DNA from: Tretioscincus oriximinensis
Taxonomy: Eukaryota; Chordata; Lepidosauria; Squamata; Gymnophthalmidae
Reading direction: 5' to 3'
DNA: 64,000 nt
Assembly: GCA_022410635.1 (NCBI GenBank)
Contig: JAJVDF010000206.1
Location: 64,793 to 128,792, forward strand
How positions within the stretch are numbered: position 1 is the stretch's first letter; the number at the start of each line of letters is the position of its first letter. The translations under genes and the position numbers were made by a program. The notes below the pieces were generated by a model. It was not told the DNA's origin, made no database searches, and was given only the letters and a program-made list of their open reading frames with translations. Of the stretch, positions 10,901-22,900 are shown piece by piece.

Positions 10901-13900
10901 GCGCCTGTTACAGCCAACGCGGCTGCGCCTTCGGCCGAACACAGCTCCACGAAGCCGTCGACTCCTACCGTGAGTGCCTCACAGTCCCGTGTTAATTTGC
11001 CCCAAGAGCCGCCGCCGTTTGCTACTGCCCAGCGGCCTATTCTCTCTCAGCAGTCTGTCTGGGAGTCATTTTCCCTCGGCACGGGAAACAACGCTGGGCT
11101 TTCACGCCTGCGCGAAAAGAGTAGCGCCTGCGCAATACAGCCGCCCCTTATCCCATGCGCAGAGTCAGAGGCGCCTGAAGCAGTGCGAAAAGGCGCCATT
11201 ACAGCCTCGCCGGTCTATTGCGCACTCCGGACCAGGCTACACGAGCTGCGCACATAGGGGGCGAGGGAGATGGAAGCGGCTTCTGCCCCCACTTCCTTAG
11301 AAGCAGAAACGCAGCGCCCCAACGATGCCCTACAGCCTCAGACTACTGAGATTCTAAAGGAGCTGAGAGACACTATGGCGGGCATGCTTGAACTGGTCCA
11401 TTTTCAAGCCGCCGCGGTCTCCAGAAAGTCGCGCCCAGCGGCCAAGGAGAGACATCAGGATGCTGTGGCCACTCTTGATATTTTTGGGACTGACGAGTCC
11501 TCCTCGGAGCACGGTCGAGCCCCTTCTCATTCTAAAAGGGCTCTCGCTTGCTAAGAAAGACAGACACTCTAGATCTAAATCTAAACAATCTGACGGGTCT
11601 AAAGCACCCAAGAAAAAGAAGACTACCTCTAACAAAGAATCTGTGACTGAACTGGCTGAAGATTCTGGCATCCCCAAACCAAAGAAAGCCAAGAAATCTT
11701 CTAAGACGGACTCTGCCCCTAGGGACAGACCTCCAGGCGAGACGTCTGGATTAGGAGGACGTCACTCCTCTTCCTACTCGGGGCATGGCGGCTCGGCATC
11801 TGCCTCTGCCTCAACTTCCAGGCCTTGGGGACACGCTGCCCCTTCATCTCCAACTGCCAGTTTGGCTCGCTCTGCCTCACCAGATTTGGTCCACCTTTCT
11901 GAGGACGAAGATGCTGACGTCCCTTCTGATTTCCTTAGAGACCAGCTTCAAGGCATCTTTTCAGAGGATGACAATATGGAAGAAGATCTTACTCTTAAGG
12001 ACACTGCCTTTCAGTCAATGGTTCCCAGACTTTTTTCCTTAGATGACTTTGTCAAACTCCTACCTAAGATGCTAGCCTCACTTAATATGAAGCCTCTTCA
12101 ATCACTAACGGATGACTTAGCAGCAGAGCACGAGAGTCTTCTGTCGCCTATAGCACCTCAACTTTCTCCACCTTTTCCTAAATCTTTTAAGCAAGACATT
12201 TTGAAAGTCTGGGAGAGCCCCGCTAGGGCTCTGAAACTTCCTCCGATCCCTAGAAAATTTTATGCCGGGGACATGGGGGAACCGGATCTATGGAAGGTGC
12301 CCCTAGTGGATGCCCCCATTACTGCTCTGATCTCCCAGTCGGTGGCCCCTAAGCCAGGGGACATCCTGTTAAAGGATCAGGAGAAAAAAGTGGAAAATAT
12401 GCTCCGGAAGGAATTTGAACTTGTTTCCCTAATGACTAGATCTCTAGCCCAAATTTCTCTCTTTTCTCGAGCTGCATTCAAGTGGGCGGATGCCCTCTTA
12501 GTAGTCGGTATACTACCTCATCAAGCTGTACAACCACTACGCTACATACAAAAAGTATTGGCCTTATCTTCAGATGCGGCCTTTGACTCCATGGTGCTGG
12601 GAGCTCGCACCATGGGATGTAATGTGGCAGCTCGACGAGCCTTGTGGGTAAAATTCTGGAATGCCGACGCCACCGCTAAGGCAAACCTGGCTGCAGCCCC
12701 ATTCGTTGGAGGTATCCTTTTCGGGGATGAAGCTCTAAAAGATATCCTTGTGGAAGCGAAAGGGAAAAAGAAGGTCATGCCTACCAAGTCTTCTTCTTCC
12801 TCACCTGCCGCAGGAGGTAAGGATAGACGTTACCCGTCAAGCCGCAGGTCCTTTGGATACAACAGGCCCTTCTTCCCGGCCAACAGAGGATACAGATCTT
12901 ATCGTGAACCTCCACAGAAACAGCAGTGGAGACTATTCAGTCCATTAGAATGGCCAATCAAAAAAACGAGTTCTTAGTGTCTATGGATCTGGCAGATGCC
13001 TACATGCACATTTTAATCCGACCATCTTCAAGAAAATTCTTAAGATTTTGCACTTGGATCTTCGCACTGGCAATGCCGAGTGCTCCCTTTTGGCCTCTCT
13101 AGCGCCCCCAGGGTTTTTAGTAAGGTGGTTGACCAACTCATTGGGGCCCTGAGACTCCAAGGCATCTCTGTTTTCGCTTACCTTGACGACCTCCTAGTTG
13201 CAGGAAATCCCTTTGACGAGACTGCAGCTGCTGCTAATACCACCTTGCTCTTCCTCCAGAGACACGGGTTTGTTATAAACTGGGAGAAGAGTTCCCTGAC
13301 TCCCTCCAGGACCCTAGAACACCTAGGAGTCCTGTTTGACACATCCATACCAGCTGTCTTCCCGGACCACCAGAGGCTAGAGGCTCTGTTGCCCTGGGCT
13401 AAGACATGTGTTGAGGCACCTACTATATCCTTATCCACTTTAGCCACCTTTCAGGGCAAGATGGTTTCTGTTTTTGACCTCATTCCTTGGGCTCATTATC
13501 ATCCCAGGGCACTGCAATGGTTCCTTTTGCCGTTCACTTCTCAGATTGCCAATAAACAGCACAGGATGGTTTCGCTCCTGTATCCAGTGAAGGAATCCCT
13601 CATCTGGTGGGGGATCAAGAGTAATTTGTCCAAGGGTTCTCTATGACACCTCCTGAACGTGTCCTCATCACCACTGATGCGAGTCTATCTGGGTGGGGGG
13701 GCGCACTGCAACAGCAGAACTGCTCAGGGAACCTGGTCCCTCGAGCATAGTAAACATTAAATTGGCTAGAGCTGCGTGCCATTTGGTTAGCCCTAAGAGC
13801 CTTTTGATCTATTATTGTTGGACAACATTTCCTAATTAAAACTGACAATGCCACTGCAAAGGCACATGTAAACAGGCAAGGTGTCACCAGATTGAGGTCT

Positions 13901-16900
13901 CTGATGACCCTTACCAATTCTCTGATGTCCTGGGCAGAATCTAATATCCTTTCCATTTCTGCTCTATATATACAGGGGGTGTTGAACACTGCAGCAGACG
14001 CACTGAGCTGCCACGAACTAACGTCCTCCAAGTGGGCGCTCAACCCGGAGGTGTTCGAAATGCTCACAGATCTCTGGGGAGTTCCAGTTATGGACCTGTT
14101 TGCAACCCCTAGCAACTCCCAGGTGCCCAGGTTCCTCTCCCGATGTTGGTGCTCGGAAATGGAAGGGACAGACACTCTATCTTACCAGTGGCCGGACGGC
14201 TTACTTTATGCCTTTCCACCTACCCCTCTGCTACCCAGATTTCTAGCCCGTCTTCGCAGATGGCATTCCTCAGTTATTCTAGTAGCACCCTTTTGGCCCC
14301 GCAGGCCATGATTCCCCAGGCTCAATTCCATGATAGTAGCGGGGCCTTATCCGCTTCCTCAGAGACCGGTTCTCTTAGTTCAGAGAGGGCTTTACCAACC
14401 CGACCCTCGCTGGCTACATCTAACTGTGTGGCTGCTCAACGCCTGCTATTCAGGCGACTAGGATATTCCGAACAGGTCATTTCTACACTAGTGTCTGACA
14501 AGCGTGCGTCCACCTTGACCTTGTACAGTTCTACTTGGAAGACCTTTTGTGCCTGGGCCTCGGCTCAGGTTGGATCCATTCAACCCTCCTTTAAAAAGGG
14601 TTCTGGAGTTTCTGCAACGGGGGGCGGATATGGGATTGTCCTACAGCACTCTAAAACGTCATGTAGCGGCATTGGCATCAGTGTTGGACATTTCCTACCC
14701 TTTCCAATTATGTTCTCACCCGCACGTTAAAAAGTTCCTTAAAGCTAGAAGAACGGCTTCTGGACCAGTTAAGCACAGGGTACCTTTTTGGAGCCTACAT
14801 ACTGTTCTCACGGCTCTTACCAAACCACCATTTGAGCCACTTAACCAGGCCTCTTGGTCTCACCTAACTTATAAAACGGTTTTTCTCCTCGCAATTGTGA
14901 GCACATGTAGAGTTTCAGAGTTAGCAGCTCTCTCTCTCTCCATCCTCAATGTTTTAGTGCTAATCCAGACACTGTTGTTTTACGTCCAAACCCGGAATTT
15001 ACTCCTAAAGTTAATTCGGCCTACCATGTCTCTCAGGACATTATCATACCCTCCTTTTGCCCGAACCCCAAGACCTCCTTAGAAAAGTTCTGGCATACCT
15101 TGGACGCTCGCAGAGCCCTTTTGACTATCAAATGTACTCAGGAATTCCGCAAGACAGAATTTCTTTATGTCCTATTCCATTCCATAAAAAGGGGCCATAA
15201 AGCCTCTGCCAAGACACTGGCCTATTGGCTGGTGGAGTGAATCAAACTTGCTTATACCTCCCAAGGTAAAATACCTCCGGGCACTATATTCGCCCATTCC
15301 ACCAGGTCTGCGTCCACTTCTTGGGCGTATTTCAACAGAGCCTCCTTGGAGGAAGTTTGTTTAGCTGCTACCTGGAGGTCCTATTCCATGTTCACCAAAC
15401 ACTACAAATTGGATATCTTTTGTTCATCCAGAGGCGCTCTAGGGCGCCGGGTGGTTCAATACATTTTGGAGTCAGATTCTCCCTAGTCTCCCTCCCTGGT
15501 GTGGGGCATGCTGTAGTACATCCCATGGTATACAGGCATCCCTTCCCGGTTCCATCTTCCATGAAAGGAACACCTACTTACCGTGAGGTGGTGTTCTGGA
15601 AGATGGAGAGGGAAGGGATGCCGCCCCACCCGACGACTAGGGAGCATTCTCTGTTTTTTCTGCCATGTTTTTGTGGTTGATTTCTGTAATGTTGAATTTT
15701 TATGACTCTGCTTCTCTTGTCATGATTGTATACAATAAATTTTAGTATTGTGTTTACAACAAGACCGTTTTTTGGTTGTCGTTCTCTGATCCTATGGGGG
15801 ACAGAATGTGGGGTTGTTAACCCTCAAGACTTGTCTTCCAGAAAGGACTGGGCCTCCCTATATGGGCAGGGTTATATACCCCAGGGAGGTACCATTCTGT
15901 CTCTTTCCTGCAGGGGGGACCGATGGAATAACCCATGGTATACAGGCATCCCTTCCCTCTCCATCTTCCAGAACACCAGCTCACGGTAAGTAGGTGTTCC
16001 TTTCAGACTGCCCAGGTGCATCTGGTGGGCCTCTGTGTGATACAGAATGCTGGACTTGATAGGCTGTGGCCTGATCCAGTATGGCTCTTCTTTTGTTCTT
16101 ATTCATCCTATAATTTTTTTAAAAGAAAATTGCGTTGGTAGAAGTGACGGGTGACTCCTTTGAGCTTTGTTTCTCCATTGACCACCATTACTTCTATAAT
16201 GTGTTTTCTATCATTACTGTGCTACACAAGATTGAATTTTAGTAGTCATCTAATCACCTTGAATGAGAGCGTCCATTACAGGTCCTCTCAGGTGCAACAC
16301 AATCTCTCTTTCCCATTCCTTATTGGGAGGGGCTACTCTCAGAGATGCAACACAACAGTTTCCTAGAGATACCAAATTAGCAACCTTTAAAGGAAAAATC
16401 CAATGTTTAAATACTGCTTTTTACTTTAAAGCGTATTTAGATTCATTTTGAAAACATTGATTACCACTGCAGTAAGCTACAATTGAATGGAACATAAATG
16501 AATATACTTTATAGAACTTCAGTCTGCTGATCTTAATTGGTTTAAGTTTTAGTTTAATGGTATTTATTTTCTTATTTTATTAACAAAAGCATCTTAGAAC
16601 TTAAATTGACTGTGAATGGAAACAGAGATAGGAGTTTTAGTGATTTCTTCTGTCTGCAGTTTATTGTTCCATTTCTTATATATTTGAAAAAAGAAATCTA
16701 TTATGTTAAGCTCCTTCCTCCACTTTAAGAATAAATCACTGAAATGTATTCTACGGGTTTTTTCAATTTATTTAGCTGGCTTAAAGAGCTTGCTTATGGT
16801 ATAGTTGTTATACAGTTCTCTTCCTTGATTGGGATTCATTCTCTATTGTTTTTAGTCTCTTAATCAAGTTACAAAATTTAGAGTATTTCTTGTTGAATTG

Positions 16901-19900
16901 AGATTGAAAAGTTGACACAGAGGTGCCGTCTCTGGGCACAGCTGAATTTAGGAGATGTTTTCAAATATTTATTGGAATTACTTGCATTCAGAATGATGCA
17001 CAGGGAACCAAGGTGATTCTTCCCATTTTTTTTAAAGCTGTGGTCAAAAAATAACTTTTTAATACGTTTCTCTCTTTTTCAACTTTTCCAGGTAATAGAG
17101 GAAAGAGAGAAGTTGAAAGCTGAACAAGAAGCAAGCCAGAAGAAACTACATTATCTGAGAACTGAATTAGACAGACTTTCAAAACTACAAGGTAAGCATT
17201 TTTTCTTCATTTCATGTTTTCCCTCTTCCCGTTAAATAGTTTTAATTGATTCCTGCCCTCTATGTTTTAGATATCCTGGGCTGGATCCTATATAGATTAT
17301 TTATTATTTTGCATTCTAGATCACCACAGGCAATACACGCACACACATAACAACATTAAATTATTTCCCACTCATTAACATGATTTTCTTGTACTTCCTA
17401 CTCCTTTGGTTCAGGTGGGATGCTAAGAAAAAAACGTAGGGAGAAGGATGGGCACAAAGATCCTTTGCTCATCGAAGTGAACCGAATGCAGGAGAACATT
17501 TTGAAGGAAATAACTCAACTGAAAATGAATGCTGAAGCTGCAGAAAAGAAGCAATCTGAGCTTGATAAGGTAGCTCTGATCCTGGGAATTAACATCTTTG
17601 AAAAACACTCCAGGCAGACTTCAGAAAATAAAGACTCCTCAGAAAAAAAGGCAGACAATGCAAAAGATCAGGACAAAACTTTCGTACTAACTAAGGTAAA
17701 ATTTAACGTGTTGATTCTAACAGGTATATTAACAGGCATCCCCTACAATATGGCATGACGCAGGCTTCTGTGATGATATTTTTAAAGAATCTTTAATTTT
17801 GTTAAAGAACGTTTGATGAAACGGTATTCCAGATTACAGGGAAGTTCCAGAATACTTAAGTTAAGTAGTTTCTAGAGCATTTTAAATATCTCATGTTTTC
17901 CCATGATCATCTTTTTCATTTTAGACTTTTAATAAAAATAATATTCAAGAACTAAGCTACTTAATTGTTTGAAAACCCAACCCATAAGTATAATGTTATA
18001 TTCCCCCCTTAACCTTTAAGGGAGTACTCGGAAGAAAAAAACCTTCATAATAATCAAGACAATTATCTTTTGTGGTCCTATTTGTTATTGTTTTGCCTTA
18101 AATACGGTGATTAACTTTTGATTTGAAATTATTTACTAGAAAGGCCCAGTGCCAAGATAGGAATTTTCACGTGCATATGCAAGCCCCTATGAGTACAGCA
18201 TTAAAAGGAAATACGTTTTAACATTTGAAATACAGATTCTGTTATGGATCCAGTAGACTAATTATGCAAACTCTCTATATATAACAATTGAAGTGAGATT
18301 CTTAACAAGATTGCCTTTTAAAGCTTCACACTCAACAGAATTCATAGTATTTCACAGGGAGTTTTCATCCTGTCTGCTGAAACTTTTTAATGTGTCAATT
18401 TTTAAGTCTTTCTGAGTCTGTTTTGAATGCAAATGCAGGGTGTTAATTATGTTTATAAAATAAATCTTGTTAAGCCTTTCCAAATAAATGCAGGTTATTG
18501 GGGTTATAGTGTATATCTCTAGATGCCAGTTTAATATTAGAAAAAAACAATGTTTGCGTTTTTTAAATTTTCCTGGTTTTCAAATAGGAAAAGTAATAAG
18601 GGCCCACATTACAAACAGTGTCTTTTGAAATGTAAGGCTTTTCCTTGGCTGTTGGTCAAGAGAAATCAGTATACTGTGTATTGACTGGGAGAGGAGGATG
18701 TTATCACCTGATCCAGTCACTTCTTAAAAAGCATTGCAAAATATTAACGCACATCCATATCAGAAAGGTTTTCTTGCATTGTCCCAGAGAGTCAAAATCT
18801 GTTGAAGATTGTCTATGTTGTTTAAAATACTAACATTATGTCATTAGCTGATCTTAACACGCATGTCATTAGCTGATCTTTTTGCATATATGCAAATTCC
18901 ATGGAGCCTTCTGGCATTGAAACTAGAGAATATTTTCTTTTTAATTATCTGTTCGAAATTCAGACATATTGGGTGGAAACTCTAAAAATATTATTATTTC
19001 ATGTATTACAGTTGAAATGACACACATTGTCCAGAGCCAAATCAGAAATGCTTTCCCACACCCTTGGGCTTTCATACATTCCTTAAAGATGCATTCTTGG
19101 TTTCAAATTCCCAATGAATCAATTGTTATCCCAAAGAATTCTCTTTCCCAATCTATCTAATATTATCAGCACCTCTGTCCACAAAAAGTATGTAAGAGTG
19201 TGCATACACAAACCTTTCTTCCTGATCAACATATGCTGTATAAGATGTGTTCCCCTAATTACCAAGATTCAGCTATTTGGACAACTTGAGATTCATTGGA
19301 AATTCTTTACTGTTGGTTCAACAACTGAGTTGTCAAGGGCAGCTCATTGAAACAGTGGAGTTTTCCTGGCCCTTGACAAATAGGTGATATTTATTTATTT
19401 ACATATTTATACCACCCTATACTCAAAGGTCTCAGTTACAATTATTAAGTTGAAAAAACAGCCACATCTAAGAGTAGGGAAAAGACAGCAGTTTTCTCAG
19501 CCAAAGAGGTGCGTCTTCAAGCATGTCTGAAAGTGCACAGAGATGGTGATTGACGCACCTTGAGGGGGAGACTATTCCAAAGCCTGGTGGCTGCCATAGA
19601 GAAGGCCTTATTCTGGGTTCCCATCCTCTCTGCCACTGAGGGTGGTGGTACAGTCAAAAGGGCCTCTCCTGCAAATATATAGTTACTATTTTTTGTGTCT
19701 ATATATTGTCTCCGCTGAAAGCTCATTCTGAAGCCCTGTTACCTTACAGGTTAGAAATTCTTCCTTTTGTTTTTTTTAGGAATCAAAAACTTCAACTGAC
19801 AAGTCCAGACCTAAGAGCCCCAAGCCTACAGAATCATCTTCACAGTCACCCAAACAGCATTCCCACATAGTCAATATATATGACTATTATGACACCGGAA

Positions 19901-22900
19901 AGCATTGGTGCAAGGATTGTAATACAACTTGTGGGACCATGTTTTATTTCTTCACACACATGCATAATAAGAAGCACAGAAAGGTATGCAGCAGCAGCTT
20001 TTATAAGTTGCAAAATGCATTTTGTTAAAGAGATATGGGATGTTGCACTAATTTAATTTCGTTTAATCTGGATTTTAAAATACTTTATGAGACGAAACCA
20101 GATGACACTTCTTAAATAATGCTTTTTAGTTCCCAAACTTTTGTTTTTACGAGGAATTACTGTGAGTAAGAAACACAGTTTTGCTCGTCTTTTTTTTGTA
20201 CATACCAAATTTCTGTCAAGAAAGTAAAAGACCCTTTATTTTATCAGTCTCTGCCTCTGTTACTTTTCAAATAGACCCTAGATCCATACAATAGACCTTG
20301 GGCTTCAAAGATCGAGGCTAAAACAACACAGGATCTCGGAAAACATGTCGTCAAAATCCCACTTCCTGCCAAAGGTAAGTTTTTCCTTGGATGTTTAAAA
20401 TATCTAACTGTGGGGTGCATTAGTGTTAGATTTTACACTGAGAAAATGGCTACGTACACTGTGGGGGGGCTTATTTATTTATAACTTCTAACAGCTATTT
20501 TGTTTGTAGTATTTTTATCCTGCTTTTTCTTCAGAGTGTCCAGTTTCTCTCTTCCATTTTATTGTGACAAGAAGGCTAGGCTGAAAGTCAACTATTGGCC
20601 CACAGCATTATATTTTTGTCCACATGAATTGTTTAATTTTGAAATAAATGGGATTAAAAACATTTGTATTTAGACTGAAAAATTATTTTAATTAAATTCT
20701 TGATTTAAAAAAAGTATGTTTTTGAGTCAGCATCAAAAGGGTTCCTGACAGTTGATTCCATAGCTGGACAGTTGTAAAAACTATACCACTGGTCAGTATT
20801 TATTTATTTTAGTTGTAGAGAAAAATTAAAACCGTCGCATCTCTTGGTATATATTTCTTTGATTAATTATTTTGAGGACTTTTTCAGGTTCTGAATTTCT
20901 AATCCCCATCGCTGGGTACTATTGCCAACTCTGCCATGAATTTTTTGGGGACCAGATATCAGCAGAACAGCATGTGAAAAGTAACCTACATAATGAGAAA
21001 TATAAGGTCAGTACTTTGAATATGAATTACAAAAGAAAATATGTTTTTTTCAGTTTACTTTATTAGTCTTGCTTTATGAAATAAAATTTGATGGGAGGGC
21101 CGTAATTCAGTAGTAAGAACCAGACATTGCTTGTGATCTAATCCTGAAGCAATGATGTCAGACTATATTGATTATTTTACTGAATCAGATACCTGTCTCA
21201 GTTATATACGTATGTTTATAAAATTTGTATGTTTATGAAATTTTACTCAGTTAGATTAATTTTGTTAATAAAGCTGATTTTGCTGCTTTTACTTTTAAAA
21301 TTTTTTAATGCTTTTATTGATTTGGAGTACAACATATTTTAATGTTTGATTAGTGTTAAACGCCTTTTTATATTTTTATTAATATAATTAACTGAAGGAA
21401 ATTTCATACTGTATAATAACTTCTTTTTGTGTGTGTGGGGTGTTCCCACAGAAATATGTAGATGAGAATCCATTGTATGAAGAACGAAGAAGCCTGGACC
21501 GTCAGGCAGGATTGTCTGTGATTCAAGTATCAAAACGTAAGCTGAAACGGAAGCTGTTTAAAAAAGGAAATGAAGAAAAAGATGAAAAAACAAGGAAATT
21601 AGAAAAGAAAGAAGATTTTAAAAATACTGAGGACACGAAGATTGTTAAGGAACTTGGGGATGGTGATGATGAAGAAGAAGCTAATAAAAGGAAAGAAATT
21701 CCTAGTGGTAAAAAATGTGAGATTAAACTTAGATTGAAAAAAGATAACAAAGAGCCTGAAAAGAAAGAAGAAAAAAAAGTGGAATCTCAGAAAGAATCAA
21801 GACCATTGGCATCCTTTGGAAAATTCAGTTGGAAAAAGAATGAGAGAGAAGAAAAAAACCAAGACAAGGATGGGATCATTTCGAAGGAAGAAAACGTTGA
21901 GGACAGTAAAGAAAAAGAAAGCAAGTCTCCAACTGGAAAACCAAATTCAAAGCCTATTGCAATTAAATTATCTGGAAAAACTATTATTCCACACACTAGT
22001 CCCTGGACACCTGTTGTTTCAACATCATCACAAGCAAGAATCAAACCCAATATACCAGTTCCTGTGGTGGTTCTCAAGAAATCTGCAACAACAATAAGCA
22101 AACCTGCACCTTTAAATACTTTTCTGTCTATAAAATCTTCTGGAACCACAGCCAAGCCACTCCCTGTTGTTAGGGAAAATAATTCGGATGTTATTCTGCC
22201 TCCAGATATTATTTCAAAGGCATTTGGAGGAGAAGTAGTGGTTTTAAAGGATTCACATGAGAATGCAAAAGTATCAGAAGGCCAGAAGAATGAAAAAGCA
22301 TCACAGGACACGGAACACACAAAACCACCGGAACATACAATTTTGAATTCTGCAAAGGCACAGGAAAAGCCATTTGTTGTGGCAAAGGCACAGACAAAAG
22401 TTCAGCAATTTGCAAGAATGGAAAATATGATTGAGCAGCCTCCAGGATTTGATAGGCTTCAGCGACGTGCTCCTTTGCTTCCTTTACCGACAGTACGGCC
22501 ACAGCTACGTCCCCCACTGCTTCCTTTACTGTCAGGACCACCACTATCTCTAGCAATACCAGTACCAGTGCCACTATTATTTCCACGTGCTCCTGTATTG
22601 CCACCAAAGCAAGCTTCTATCCTGTCAGATGATATGGCTCCTGGTGTTTCTGAAGATGATAAAAATATATTGGCAATGCCCATGTGTCCTTGTCCTTTGC
22701 CACCTCCAACTATTTTCAGTACCCATGTTAAAAAACTAGAGAAAAAGAACTCCAGTTTGGCAGCTGGTAATGCCAAAGATCTGTACGACATTTTCTACAA
22801 CCGAAGTGGAAGAGGTCCAGCTGACAACAAGGCAATGAATTATGCAACTAGACTAAAATTTAACTCGCTTGAGAAAGAAGGGAATATGGTAGTTTCCAAT

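Larger units (their letters stand above)
10431..16004 (+). mobile_element. DIRS-like retrotransposon, copy B (both ends present, internally deleted)
   Basis: The element is bounded by inverted terminal repeats of about 130-165 bp (10431-10565 and 15840-16004). In order it carries a gag-like frame, RT/RNase H, tyrosine recombinase and an internal complementary region. It interrupts a CR1 3' UTR, and joining the flanks restores the CR1 sequence without a target duplication, as expected for recombinase integration. RT retains FAYLDDLLVAG; recombinase retains STCRVSEL, HSTR and HYKLD. Frameshifts and a deletion of about 470 bp between gag and RT, judged against copy A, make it non-autonomous. An AATAAA near 15733 is a likely element poly(A) signal. 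Confidence 0.92.
9869..17091 (+). other. ZNF318-like intron enlarged by a nested transposon
   Basis: The intron holds a CR1 3' end (10022-10430 and 16005-16105) split by a complete-length DIRS element (10431-16004). All are in the sense orientation relative to the gene. From 16106 to 17091 I see only AT-rich sequence and the polypyrimidine tract of the next exon. Confidence 0.85.

Noticed and set aside
10284..10973. Overlapping open frames on both strands near the left DIRS repeat
   Set aside because: They cross the element boundary and have GC-driven composition, so they cannot be host genes.
15521..15622. CRISPR-like or regulatory palindrome
   Set aside because: Fully explained as the DIRS internal complementary region.
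21787..22607. Antisense open frames in the ZNF318-like giant exon
   Set aside because: Shadows of Lys/Glu- and Pro-rich codons; the sense frame is continuous and conserved in motif content.
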